Assembly (NCBI GenBank): GCA_964454645.1
Contig: CAYVTM010000001.1
Coordinates: 496,001 to 560,000 of the forward strand
DNA length: 64,000 bases
Direction of reading: 5' to 3'
DNA from: CAYVTM01 sp964454645
GTDB lineage: Bacteria > Bacteroidota > Bacteroidia > Sphingobacteriales > Sphingobacteriaceae
The translations under genes were made by a program, and so were the position numbers. The number at the start of each line of letters is the position of its first letter. The first letter of the stretch is position 1. Positions 7,719 through 16,648 of the stretch are shown here, piece after piece. A model generated the notes under the pieces. The model was not told where the DNA came from. It was given only the letters and a program-made list of their open reading frames with translations, and ran no database searches.

Positions 7719-10034
7719 TTAAAACTCTATCCGATAATTCAGCACCGGGATTAAGCCCAATTGGTAAGCCGTTTCTACCTGTTTTTTATCTGCATCGTAG
7801 AAAGTTCCATACACATTGGCCCTATTGATAAAATTCTGTATATCCAATGAAATTTCATGCGAGACTTTTTCGCGATTGATCTTATAATTAACACGCAGAT
7901 CCGGACGCAGGTAATCAGGATTTTGAACCGAATAAGCTTTATCTTCCTGGTACACCGCATAACCTTTCGCAATAGATTGTGTTAAGTCGATAGGTGTATT
8001 CATCAGTCCGCCGGCATAAATCACACGTAAGTTCAGTCCAAACAAATTGTTTTTACGAAGCTGATATTCTTTACCGATTAATACATTTGCCAAATATTTG
8101 GTATTGTAACGGGTATTGAAAATGCGTCCGTCGGCAGTTTCATACTCAGAGTTAAACAGCGATGCAGTCATCAGGAAATAAAAATTGTTTTTCAAAGGGC
8201 GCTCCAAAGTAAGTTCGATCCCGTAATTTGTCCCGGTGCCTGCATTTCCCATGCGTTCATCAACCCCCCCCCCATTATCAAAATTAATCGAGGAATAGAT
8301 CGAAGCGGAATCAAGTCCTACGGGTACATCAAACAAGCGTTGGTAATATACCTCGGATTTGAAATTTAAGAACTCGTTAATCACGTATTTATACCCTGCT
8401 ATATAATGCATGGCACGCGTAGATTTAATATTTTTATTCGCCTGATAAAAAGTGCCGTCACCTCTGGGCACCCATGCAAAATAGTTTGCGATATATTCCA
8501 AACGGCTATGTAAGCCGATGCCGGCGGTAAATACCGAACGCGTATTTAAATCATATTGCATACCCAGGCGAGGCTCGAGCGACTGGCTTCCGTTCAAAGC
8601 AAAATATAAATAATGTAAACCCGGAATAAAACTTAATTGCTCATTCACCTTATATTTTGTTTGTACAAATGCCTGATAATAAGCAGAGCTTCCCGATTGT
8701 AAATAAAGTGTATCTAGTTGTTTGGCAGGCGCATCGTAAGCACGTGAAAATAAATTAAAGTCTAGATAATTATTGATGACCCCTGCCCGTAAGGAATGTG
8801 CAGCGTTGAATTTATGATTCAGGGTAAAAGCTACACGATAGGATTCGTTCTTATTGTTATTGGTATAATTCAGAAAATAATTTTTCGCCGAGTCAACATC
8901 CTCTTCATAATTATCGCCTAAATTATAGGAATAGGAAACCGTAGTACGTAAATAGGTTTTATTATTTTTGAACAGGTACAAATGCGAAAGCCCGGTGGTC
9001 AGCATTTCTTGCGCATTGGTAAAACTGTAAGTTGTATCGGTATCGGCTACTTCATTCTTCCCTCCCAATCCGTAGAAACTAAAAGTTCCGGCTTTAGTAG
9101 TGCGCATATTAACTTTCCAGGATAAATCCTGAAAGATCGGAACTGCATCACCTGCAATTTTTATTCCTACACCATCGAGTATCGCCAATGTGCTGTATCG
9201 ATAATTTACCAGATAAGAACTTTTGTTTTTCTGAATGGGCCCTTCCAGGGCCAGGTCTGCTCCCAATACTCCGAACTGGAATGAGTATTCTCTTTTTTCA
9301 TCGTTACCGTTTCTTAATTTAATATCGAACACTCCCGAGGAAGCATTCCCGTACTCGGCCGGAAAAGCTCCCACAAAGAAGTCGGAGTTACTCAGCATAT
9401 TCGCACTTAGCATACTGATAGAGCCGCCGGAAGCACCATCTTGCCCGAAATGGTTTGGATTAGGGATTTCCATTCCTTCCATACGCCATAACAACCCTTT
9501 TGGAGAGTTGCCACGTATCACAATACCATTATCAAAATCCCCGTTGTTCGCAACTCCGGCATAGGACAAGGCCATACGTGCCGGATCGTTTACACTGGCA
9601 GCATAACGTTTAGTTTCCTCTACACTGAAAGAACGCGCACTTACTGTGGCCATTTCGTTATTCACGATGTTCCTGTCGGCAACAATTTCTGCTTCGCCGG
9701 TTTTAATAAATTTCTCATTAAGCTCGACGGATAGAATCAACTCCTTTCCACTGCCTAATAAGAGCTCGGGGATAATTATTTCTTCATAACCCAATCCGAA
9801 TGCTTTTAAGCTTACCCGTCCGACAGGAATATTTTCCAAACGGAAGTTTCCGTTTACATCGCTGATGACACCAATCTGCGGGTTTGAATGAAGGATAACG
9901 ACTGAAATTCCGGGTAATAATTCTTGAGATTCTTTATCGCGGATTGTTCCACGTATGGTTTGCGTTAAAGTTTGCGTAAACCCTATGTGTGCAAACAAAC
10001 TCATCCCTACTAAAATAAAAATACTTCTTTTCAT
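7719..10034 (-). CDS. TonB-dependent receptor with carboxypeptidase-regulatory-like N-domain
   Basis: Outer-membrane active-transport receptor. After a signal peptide (KRSIFILVGMSLFAHIGFTQ) a CarboxypepD_reg-like domain runs from about residue 25 to 105 (IRGTIRDKESQELLPGISVVIL...). The plug follows (SVNDPARMALSYAGVANNGDFDNGIVIRGNSPKGLLWRMEGMEIPNP), then a ~22-strand barrel ending in YRIEF with a terminal Phe. I use Met at 10034 instead of 10064 because it directly precedes the signal peptide. At ~771 aa and without a SusD partner beside it, it is not a typical polysaccharide utilisation SusC. The ligand is unknown. Confidence 0.9.
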   Translation of the reverse strand: MKRSIFILVGMSLFAHIGFTQTLTQTIRGTIRDKESQELLPGISVVILHSNPQIGVISDVNGNFRLENIPVGRVSLKAFGLGYEEIIIPELLLGSGKELILSVELNEKFIKTGEAEIVADRNIVNNEMATVSARSFSVEETKRYAASVNDPARMALSYAGVANNGDFDNGIVIRGNSPKGLLWRMEGMEIPNPNHFGQDGASGGSISMLSANMLSNSDFFVGAFPAEYGNASSGVFDIKLRNGNDEKREYSFQFGVLGADLALEGPIQKNKSSYLVNYRYSTLAILDGVGIKIAGDAVPIFQDLSWKVNMRTTKAGTFSFYGLGGKNEVADTDTTYSFTNAQEMLTTGLSHLYLFKNNKTYLRTTVSYSYNLGDNYEEDVDSAKNYFLNYTNNNKNESYRVAFTLNHKFNAAHSLRAGVINNYLDFNLFSRAYDAPAKQLDTLYLQSGSSAYYQAFVQTKYKVNEQLSFIPGLHYLYFALNGSQSLEPRLGMQYDLNTRSVFTAGIGLHSRLEYIANYFAWVPRGDGTFYQANKNIKSTRAMHYIAGYKYVINEFLNFKSEVYYQRLFDVPVGLDSASIYSSINFDNGGGVDERMGNAGTGTNYGIELTLERPLKNNFYFLMTASLFNSEYETADGRIFNTRYNTKYLANVLIGKEYQLRKNNLFGLNLRVIYAGGLMNTPIDLTQSIAKGYAVYQEDKAYSVQNPDYLRPDLRVNYKINREKVSHEISLDIQNFINRANVYGTFYDADKKQVETAYQLGLIPVLNYRIEF

Positions 10035-10204
10035 ATAAATAGATATACTTCCGAAAGATGACAATTGAGTATTACAATTCCCTTATTGGCTTACAAGAAT
10101 TAATATTTTTAGTCCAAGCAATATATATAAGCCTTTAAACAATAGATTCTTGATGAAGAATGAAGATACAAAAAAAATGAAATCTGCAATAAACCGAATT
10201 CTTA

Positions 10205-10212
10205 TATATTTG
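10205..10212 (+). promoter_or_regulatory. Bacteroidota-type -7 element upstream of hbd
   Basis: TATATTTG fits the TAnnTTTG consensus of Bacteroidota primary-sigma promoters, 30 bp before the ATG at 10242. No clear -33 TTTG element is visible. Confidence 0.45.
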
Positions 10213-10241
10213 CGGAAAGAATAAATTTAAACAGATTTACA

Positions 10242-11129
10242 ATGAAACAAATAGCAGTAATCGGATCGGGCACTATGGGAAACGGGATTGCACATGTATT
10301 TGCGCAAAAGGGGTACAAAGTCAACCTGATAGATATTAATGCGCAGGCATTGGAGAAAGCTTTGCAAACCATATCAAAGAATCTTGATCGTATGCTTAGC
10401 AAAGGAAGTATTACTGAGGAGATTAAACAAAACTGTTTATCAAATATCAGTACTTATACCGAAATGGAAGCAGGTGTGCAAGCAGCCGATTTAATTGTAG
10501 AAGCTGCCACCGAAAATCCGGAGATCAAGAAAAAGATCTTCAAAGATCTGAGTGAATTTTCTAAACCCGCTGCCATTTTAGCAACGAATACTTCATCCAT
10601 ATCCATAACTGAAATCGCAGCTGTATGCACCCGTCCGGAAAAAGTGATCGGTATGCATTTCATGAATCCGGTTCCGGTAATGAAACTGGTTGAAGTAATT
10701 AAAGGTTATAAAACTGAACAGGCTGTATGTGATATCATTATGGAACTATCCGAAGCCATAGGTAAAATCCCAACATTAGTAAACGATTATCCGGGTTTTA
10801 TTGCCAATCGTATTTTGATGCCGATGATTAATGAAGCCATTTGTTCCCTATACGAAGGAGTTGCCGGTGTTGAAGAGATTGACACGGTGATGAAACTGGG
10901 AATGGCACATCCGATGGGCCCTTTGCAGTTAGCCGATTTTATCGGATTGGATGTGTGCCTGGCAATTTTGCAAGTGCTTCACGAGGGATTCGGAAATCCG
11001 AAGTATGCCCCTTGTCCCTTATTAATTAAAATGGTTACGGCAGGTGATAAAGGAGTAAAAAGCGGAAGAGGTTTTTACGATTATGCACAAGGCACAAAAG
11101 AGTTGCTCCTTGCTCCTAACTTTCGATAA
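10242..11129 (+). CDS. hbd: 3-hydroxybutyryl-CoA dehydrogenase
   Basis: NAD(P)-dependent oxidation of 3-hydroxybutyryl-CoA to acetoacetyl-CoA, or the reverse. The N-terminal Rossmann motif GSGTMGNGIAHVFAQKGY binds the cofactor; the catalytic region contains IGMHFMNPVPVMKLVEVI (His of the His-Glu dyad) and the later NDYPGFIANRILMPMINEA signature. The C-terminal domain contains HPMGPLQLADFIGLDVCLAI. The 295-aa single-domain length fits Hbd/PaaH rather than the multifunctional FadB. No other fatty-acid genes are adjacent. It ends at a strong convergent terminator. Confidence 0.93.
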   Translation: MKQIAVIGSGTMGNGIAHVFAQKGYKVNLIDINAQALEKALQTISKNLDRMLSKGSITEEIKQNCLSNISTYTEMEAGVQAADLIVEAATENPEIKKKIFKDLSEFSKPAAILATNTSSISITEIAAVCTRPEKVIGMHFMNPVPVMKLVEVIKGYKTEQAVCDIIMELSEAIGKIPTLVNDYPGFIANRILMPMINEAICSLYEGVAGVEEIDTVMKLGMAHPMGPLQLADFIGLDVCLAILQVLHEGFGNPKYAPCPLLIKMVTAGDKGVKSGRGFYDYAQGTKELLLAPNFR

Positions 11130-11134
11130 GTAAA

Positions 11135-11167
11135 ACCTCCCTGCATAGAGTATATATACAGGGAGGT
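11135..11167. terminator. Terminator between hbd and the SRPBCC gene
   Basis: Perfect 9-bp stem ACCTCCCTG/CAGGGAGGT with a 15-nt AT-rich loop between convergent genes. T-runs are short, so strength is uncertain. Confidence 0.65.
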
Positions 11168-11183
11168 ATGGTATCCTTAAATA

Positions 11184-11714
11184 TTATTGCTCCAGAATTG
11201 TCTTCAGATTTTTCAGGGTTTGTATCTCCGCATCCCTGATAAATTTTTTCCCGATGATCGACATTAAATTCATGGGATATGGACTTTCTCCGTAAAATTC
11301 AAAGATTACTTTGCACTCATTTTCCGAGATAGCCTCTACGATCGTAGCTGCTTTTGCTTTCCCTTCAAAAGGCCGTTTAAAGCGCAAATCAACATCCATG
11401 CGTGTATCCGTAATATGGATAATTTCCTGCTCTCCCGCACCGACGTCATTATTCGGGCTATCCCAACGTACAATAAAGCCCAGGGTCCCATCTTCTCCGA
11501 TATATTCCAGTGGTGTTATCGTATCTGCCATTACCCATACGCTATAGTTTTCCTGATTTCTGATCATTTTTACATAATCAAATACTTCTGCTTGCGGGCG
11601 ATTGATGGTTTCTGATACCGTTACGGTGTATTGCTTCGGGATAAACAAAGCAATGATCAGTAATAAGGCGATAATGCCGACAATGGCAAGTAATAAACGT
11701 TTTAGAATTTTCAT
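11184..11714 (-). CDS. Membrane-anchored SRPBCC (START-like) family protein
   Basis: A 176-aa protein with an N-terminal TM segment (residues ~5-25, KRLLLAIVGIIALLLIIALFI) followed by an SRPBCC/polyketide-cyclase-like fold, recognisable from VTVSETINRPQAEVFDYVKMIRNQENYSVW, the first helix-grip block, and the C-terminal amphipathic helix. Such proteins bind hydrophobic ligands, but the ligand is unknown. It faces hbd convergently and has its own upstream region of 277 bp with no recognisable gene besides a palindromic repeat. Confidence 0.8.
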   Translation of the reverse strand: MKILKRLLLAIVGIIALLLIIALFIPKQYTVTVSETINRPQAEVFDYVKMIRNQENYSVWVMADTITPLEYIGEDGTLGFIVRWDSPNNDVGAGEQEIIHITDTRMDVDLRFKRPFEGKAKAATIVEAISENECKVIFEFYGESPYPMNLMSIIGKKFIRDAEIQTLKNLKTILEQ

Positions 11715-11953
11715 GTGCTGAATTTAATTTATGGTTTAAAAAAAGGTTTCGGGTCGATAATACATTTCTATAAAAACTTATTTGTACGCAATACAGATAT
11801 TTTTGTTTGAAGAAATGTATTTTGAATTTACGACTGTGATCCGGAAAATCAAAACATTTTGAAAATACTGCGCTCCTTTTTATCCTCCGGAGAGTGGAGC
11901 ATCTTTTAACAATGAAGAACATGAAGGGCCCTGTATGTTGTAACGTTTATTTT

Positions 11954-11991
11954 ATACAACTCATGGCATGACTATAGTCATGCCATGAGTT
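11954..11991. repeat. Dispersed palindrome, copy 2
   Basis: 38 bp identical to 7674-7711; the perfect palindromic part here is 34 bp (11958-11991). It touches the stop codon of the FG-GAP gene on the minus strand. No T-run follows. The rest of the 11715-11990 gap holds no supportable gene. Confidence 0.88.
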
Positions 11992-13706
11992 TAGCGTATC
12001 ACCTGCACATACCAATCGCTATTGTCCTTCTTGTTTTCATCACCTGCAATGGGAAAGATTTGTGCTTTGATTGTTTGTTCGGTTCCTGATAGGGTATAAT
12101 CATCGGGAATCTGAAAGGAGCAGGTAATTACGCCCGTTCCTGAAGGTGGAACAGCACCTACATCCCAGGTATAGCGGTTATGCCCGAACGATTTGTACAT
12201 CGGGAAGCTTTGCATGTGTTTAAAATGATTGTTCAATTCAAGCTCGATCCGGATGTTTTGAGCTGTTAAACTTTTATTCCCGTAAATTAAACTAAGCGTA
12301 TATACGGTTCCCAAACGAATACTGTCGCTTACGATACGTATATCCACATCTTTTAGCAGAGATTCTTTATGACGCAGCAACAGATAAGCGGGAACATAAT
12401 AATGTGTTCCGTTTTCTTCGGCAACAAGTATCCTGTTTGCAGCAATATTTTTCAGATAAGTAATCTTTCCGTTTGCCCACTCGATACGAATACTATCAAC
12501 TGTCTGGGCATCTCCTAAACCAAAATGTATGTCGTAGGCATTGATCATCGCCTTTCCGCTTCCCGATTGTACATACCGGTATTGCCAAATCGATTTTCCG
12601 GATATATCTGCTTTTACAGCAACGCGCGAACCGATCCCCTGAAAATTTGTCCCGTCGCTTCTCAACTTTATGCATAACCAGTTTTTATCGGTACTTTCCT
12701 GAATAAAAACAGTCTTTGTTTTTTCCTGCATGCCATAAGCAATGAGGTCGAGAAAGCCATCATTATTCAAATCGCTGATACCCGCCAATGCCGACAGGCT
12801 TTTTTCGGAAGCTAATTGGAAATCTTCTTTACGTGTAAAATTGCCTCTGCCATCATTCAGAAATAACTCGTTTGCTGCTTTAACATTAACGACCAACAAA
12901 TCCAAATCTCCATCATTATCCAAATCGGCCCAAGCTCCAAAGCTTGTATCGTCGGACTTTTCTGAGATTATGCCCCAAACTTTCTCGAACTTGTTGGCAC
13001 CGGTATTTTTATATAATGCATTGGGAGAACCGAAATTTCCGATGAACAGATCGGGGTCACCATCATTATCATAATCGCCCCAGGCATGTGAACGACTATC
13101 TAAATTCGGTGAACGAAAATCATTTTGCGTATCTGTCGTAAAATTGCCTCTGCCATCATTCAGAAATAAGAGTGGCCTTTTCTTCGAATTTTTCAGACTC
13201 CACAATTCCGTATCCGTAATAAAAATATCCTGATCGCCATCCCCATCTACATCGATAAAAGAAGCCGAAAAGGAATTATTATCCGATGAATTAAGAGGTG
13301 TATATATCTTACGTTCAAAATTTCCACGCCCGTCATTGATATATACAAAATTCTTTTGGCCAAAAATGTTGTAAACAAAGAGATCCAGATCATTGTCCGA
13401 ATCGATATCCGCAACAGCTGCGCCATAGGAGTTCCCTCCTTCCGATAAAACAACAGAAGGATACAACTGCATACTTTCTCCCTCATTGCTGTACAAGCGG
13501 TTAGGACGATTGTAAATATTACCGCAGAATAAATCGGGTTTGGCATTTCCATCCATATCAAACCACAGACTGTGCTTATTCACGATCGAATCGGCAAAGA
13601 AATAACCGGAAGAGATTTCTTTGAAGCTTTGAGCATACAGCCTATCGGAAAACGCAACAATCAGAATTAAGGAAAAATATACAGAGATTCGTCTTAGCAT
13701 ATTCAT
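11991..13706 (-). CDS. Secreted FG-GAP/VCBS repeat protein with ASPIC/UnbV domain
   Basis: A 571-aa exported protein: signal peptide (ISVYFSLILIVAFSDRLYAQ), then at least six FG-GAP repeats carrying calcium-binding DxDxDGxxD loops (DIDSDNDLDLF, DVDGDGDQDIF, DYDNDGDPDLF, DLDNDGDLDLL, DLNNDGFLDLI), forming an integrin-like propeller. An ASPIC/UnbV domain follows (GIGSRVAVKA... HFGLGDAQTVDSIRIEWANGK), then a C-terminal beta-rich domain. Two repeats share an exact ~30-bp DNA stretch (about 12835-12866 and 13138-13169, encoding LFLNDGRGNF). Its ATG overlaps the argS stop (TAATG), indicating translational coupling although no functional tie is known. Confidence 0.88.
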   Translation of the reverse strand: MNMLRRISVYFSLILIVAFSDRLYAQSFKEISSGYFFADSIVNKHSLWFDMDGNAKPDLFCGNIYNRPNRLYSNEGESMQLYPSVVLSEGGNSYGAAVADIDSDNDLDLFVYNIFGQKNFVYINDGRGNFERKIYTPLNSSDNNSFSASFIDVDGDGDQDIFITDTELWSLKNSKKRPLLFLNDGRGNFTTDTQNDFRSPNLDSRSHAWGDYDNDGDPDLFIGNFGSPNALYKNTGANKFEKVWGIISEKSDDTSFGAWADLDNDGDLDLLVVNVKAANELFLNDGRGNFTRKEDFQLASEKSLSALAGISDLNNDGFLDLIAYGMQEKTKTVFIQESTDKNWLCIKLRSDGTNFQGIGSRVAVKADISGKSIWQYRYVQSGSGKAMINAYDIHFGLGDAQTVDSIRIEWANGKITYLKNIAANRILVAEENGTHYYVPAYLLLRHKESLLKDVDIRIVSDSIRLGTVYTLSLIYGNKSLTAQNIRIELELNNHFKHMQSFPMYKSFGHNRYTWDVGAVPPSGTGVITCSFQIPDDYTLSGTEQTIKAQIFPIAGDENKKDNSDWYVQVIR

Positions 13707-15493
13707 TACATACGTTCAGGCACTTCGATTCCCAGGAGCTTCATGCCTCGTTCAATGGCTGTACCTACCGTGTCGCAGATAATCAAACGACGTTGCTGCA
13801 ACTGTATCTCTTCCAGTTTCAGGATAGGATCATCGTGGTAAAACTTGTTAAAGGTTTTTGCCAGGTCGTATAAATAATTGGCAAGTAATGCCGGACTGTA
13901 ACTTTCAGCAGCCTCTAAAATTACTTCAGGGAACTTTGCCAGTTGTATGATACATTCTCTTTCGTTTGCATTCAGCTGTTCGGAGGCTGGCATTGTTAAA
14001 GCTTCCGTATTTAGCTTGCTGTTCGACTTTTTAAGGATAGAACGGATACGGGCGAAGGAATACTGAATGAAAGGGCCGGTATTGCCCTGTAAATCGATCG
14101 ACTCTTGAGGATCGAAGAGTAAACGTTTTTTAGGGTCAACTTTTAACAGGAAATATTTCAATGCACCTAACCCTATCATACGATAAAGCGCATTTTTCTC
14201 TTCATCATCATATTCATTAGTCTTACCCAATTGTTCGCTTTGAACTTTTGCAGAGCTAATCATCTCCGAAATCAGGTCATCGGCATCCACCACAGTACCT
14301 TCTCTCGACTTCATTTTACCCGAAGGCAAATCAACCATTCCGTATGACAAATGATACAGGCCTTTTGCCCAGGATTTGCCCAGCTTATTCAGGATCAAAA
14401 ACAAAACTTTGAAATGATAATCCTGTTCATTGCCGACTACATAAATCGAGCGCTGCATCTTATAATCGTTATACTTCATTTGAGCAGTGCCCAAATCCTG
14501 TGAAATATATACGGATGTACCATCGGAGCGTAAAACCAGTTTCTGATCGAGTCCTTCGTCGTTTAAATCAATCCACACCGAACCATCCTCTTTACGGAAG
14601 AACACTCCCTTCGACAATCCTTCATCAATGATATCTTTCCCTAAGAGATAGGTCTCTGACTCGTAATAATACCGGTCGAAGTCAACACCCAAGGCTTTAT
14701 ATGTTATATCGAAGCCGGCATATACCCACCCGTTCATCATTTTCCATAGTTTGAGTACCGCTTCGTCTTTTTGTTCCCACTTCAACAACATAGCCTGCGC
14801 TTCTTTCATCAAGGGAGCATTTTTCTTAGCCTCTTCTTCCGGCATGCCTTCTTCCAGCAAGGCTTCTACTTCTTGCTTATAGGCTTTATCAAAAGCTACA
14901 TAATATTTCCCAACGAGGTGATCCCCTTTCATTCCTGAGCTTTCGGGGCTTTCATTATTTCCGAATTTCTGCCAGGCAAGCATCGATTTACAAATATGGA
15001 TACCCCGATCGTTGATCAGATTCGCTTTGATGACCTCATAACCGGCAGCTTTTAAAAGTTGCGCAACTGAATATCCTAATAAATTATTCCGCACATGTCC
15101 GAGATGCAAGGGTTTATTGGTATTTGGCGAAGAATATTCCACCATTACACGCTCCTGTTTTTTCGGAGCAAAACCATAGTTGCTTTGTGTATGTATATTT
15201 TTTAAGGCGGATAACCAGTAGGAATCGCTGATGCTTAAATTCAAAAAACCTTTTACAATTGAAAAAGAGGTAATATCGCTGAGCTTACTTTTCAGGTAGT
15301 TACCAATATCTTCCGCAGTTTTTTCAGGAGATAGTTTCGAAAATCGTGTAAAAGGGAAAGTAACGATTGTAATATCACCCTCAAATTCTTTACGGGTTTC
15401 CTGTAAGGTAATCACAGAATCCTCTGCTTCCTGTTTATATAAATCGGCAATAGCCTGTACGGCATGACGAATAATCTGCTCTTTGATGTTCAT
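13706..15493 (-). CDS. argS: Arginyl-tRNA synthetase
   Basis: Class I aminoacyl-tRNA synthetase charging tRNA-Arg. The HIGH-type motif reads HLGH in SSPNTNKPLHLGHVRNNL and the KMSKS-type loop reads KMKSREGT. A typical ArgS additional N-terminal domain (residues ~1-100) and the C-terminal DALR anticodon-binding helical domain (from ~470, ending in LLGIEVPERM) are present. The 595-aa length is normal. It is followed in overlapping fashion by the FG-GAP gene and preceded by arginase 26 bp upstream in the same direction, so arginase and argS may be cotranscribed. Confidence 0.96.
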   Translation of the reverse strand: MNIKEQIIRHAVQAIADLYKQEAEDSVITLQETRKEFEGDITIVTFPFTRFSKLSPEKTAEDIGNYLKSKLSDITSFSIVKGFLNLSISDSYWLSALKNIHTQSNYGFAPKKQERVMVEYSSPNTNKPLHLGHVRNNLLGYSVAQLLKAAGYEVIKANLINDRGIHICKSMLAWQKFGNNESPESSGMKGDHLVGKYYVAFDKAYKQEVEALLEEGMPEEEAKKNAPLMKEAQAMLLKWEQKDEAVLKLWKMMNGWVYAGFDITYKALGVDFDRYYYESETYLLGKDIIDEGLSKGVFFRKEDGSVWIDLNDEGLDQKLVLRSDGTSVYISQDLGTAQMKYNDYKMQRSIYVVGNEQDYHFKVLFLILNKLGKSWAKGLYHLSYGMVDLPSGKMKSREGTVVDADDLISEMISSAKVQSEQLGKTNEYDDEEKNALYRMIGLGALKYFLLKVDPKKRLLFDPQESIDLQGNTGPFIQYSFARIRSILKKSNSKLNTEALTMPASEQLNANERECIIQLAKFPEVILEAAESYSPALLANYLYDLAKTFNKFYHDDPILKLEEIQLQQRRLIICDTVGTAIERGMKLLGIEVPERM

Positions 15494-15519
15494 TCTAATA
15501 AAAATTCGCTGTAATATAT

Positions 15520-16467
15520 TTAGTCGTTGGTCAATTGATTGGTGGCACGTAACAGTATTTCGAAAGCATGCTCGGCAGTGCTGTTTTCTTTATCGAGTGT
15601 AGGATTCACTTCCACAATTTCGAAGCAGCATACTTTCTCACTTTGCATCAACCGGGCAACCAAATTGCCGGCTTCTTTCTCGGTAATACCATTAGATACA
15701 GGTGTTCCGGTTCCTTTGGCCAGTGAAGCATCCATACAATCCACATCAAAGGAAACATAGATCAGATCACAATGATCCAGCAAGGCAAGCGATTCGATCG
15801 CGACACGCTCTACTCCTTTTTTACGGATTTCACTGGTCGTAAAATTCTTGACACCGTGTTTTTTTAATAAGTAATCTTCCTGCTTTTCGGTATCACGCAC
15901 ATTGATATACACCAAATCTTTATACGTAATCTTCGGGGAAATACCACCTACATTTTTCAACTGATACCAGTAATTTACCGTTTCCTGATCGGGTTTATTA
16001 GTTTTCGATTCAATATTATCTTCCCCCAAACAAACAGCAAGCGGCATACCGTGCATGTTTCCCGATGGAGATGTATAAGGAGAATGGATGTCTGCATGTG
16101 CATCAATCCAGATAACACCTAAGCGCAGTTTCGGAAATGCTTGTTTGATGCCGGCAATGGTACCTCCTGCCGTAGAATGGTCGCCTGCCAGTACAATAGG
16201 AAATTCCCCGGCTTTTAAGATACGGGCAGTTTCATCGCAAACGCGTTCGTACATGGTAAGTATACCTGAAATACGTTTTGCATGAGGACTTCCCGCTGCT
16301 TCCAGCAGGAGGTGATTCTCATTGGGAACTTCAATCGAGTTGTATTGTTTAAAATAACGGCTACCGAAATCGAGTGCAGCAATCTTAATGGCATCAACCC
16401 CTAAACTCGCTCCACGCGTTCCGGCACCCAATTCCGACTTAACTTCAATAATTTTTAAATTCTTCAT
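15520..16467 (-). CDS. rocF: Arginase / ureohydrolase family protein
   Basis: Binuclear manganese ureohydrolase, most likely converting arginine to ornithine and urea. Metal motifs are GDHSTAGG, WIDAHADIHSP and SFDVDCMDAS, in order, giving the His/Asp ligand set. The GAGTRGASLGVDAIKIAAL start is the variant seen in Bacteroidota arginases. Agmatinase activity is the main alternative, and it is relevant because a biosynthetic arginine decarboxylase is divergent next door. I use the Met at 16467; an upstream ATG at 16488 would add seven residues. Confidence 0.85.
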   Translation of the reverse strand: MKNLKIIEVKSELGAGTRGASLGVDAIKIAALDFGSRYFKQYNSIEVPNENHLLLEAAGSPHAKRISGILTMYERVCDETARILKAGEFPIVLAGDHSTAGGTIAGIKQAFPKLRLGVIWIDAHADIHSPYTSPSGNMHGMPLAVCLGEDNIESKTNKPDQETVNYWYQLKNVGGISPKITYKDLVYINVRDTEKQEDYLLKKHGVKNFTTSEIRKKGVERVAIESLALLDHCDLIYVSFDVDCMDASLAKGTGTPVSNGITEKEAGNLVARLMQSEKVCCFEIVEVNPTLDKENSTAEHAFEILLRATNQLTND

Positions 16468-16624
16468 ACTACAATTTGAAATGCACAATTATATAGCGAC
16501 CTTGGGTCGTCTGAATGTCTTTGCTTAACAGTTCCTTTAATGGATTCGCTGCGCTTGTTTGACAAAATACTGTTTTTTCATTTTTATTCTAACAGATATC
16601 TCTAAAATCTAAAAATAAAAAAAA

Positions 16625-16632
16625 TATCTTTG
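16625..16632 (+). promoter_or_regulatory. Bacteroidota-type -7 element upstream of speA
   Basis: TATCTTTG matches TAnnTTTG exactly and lies 16 bp before the ATG at 16649. A small hairpin (CGACC-TTG-GGTCG, 16497-16509) lies further upstream near the arginase start. Confidence 0.5.
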
Positions 16633-16648
16633 CTCAAAATTATTAGAC

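Noticed and set aside
11578..11922. 114-codon minus-strand frame overlapping the start of the SRPBCC gene
   Set aside because: No signal, domain or start context; its frame overlaps a recognised coding region and the sequence looks like non-coding gap plus shadow frame.
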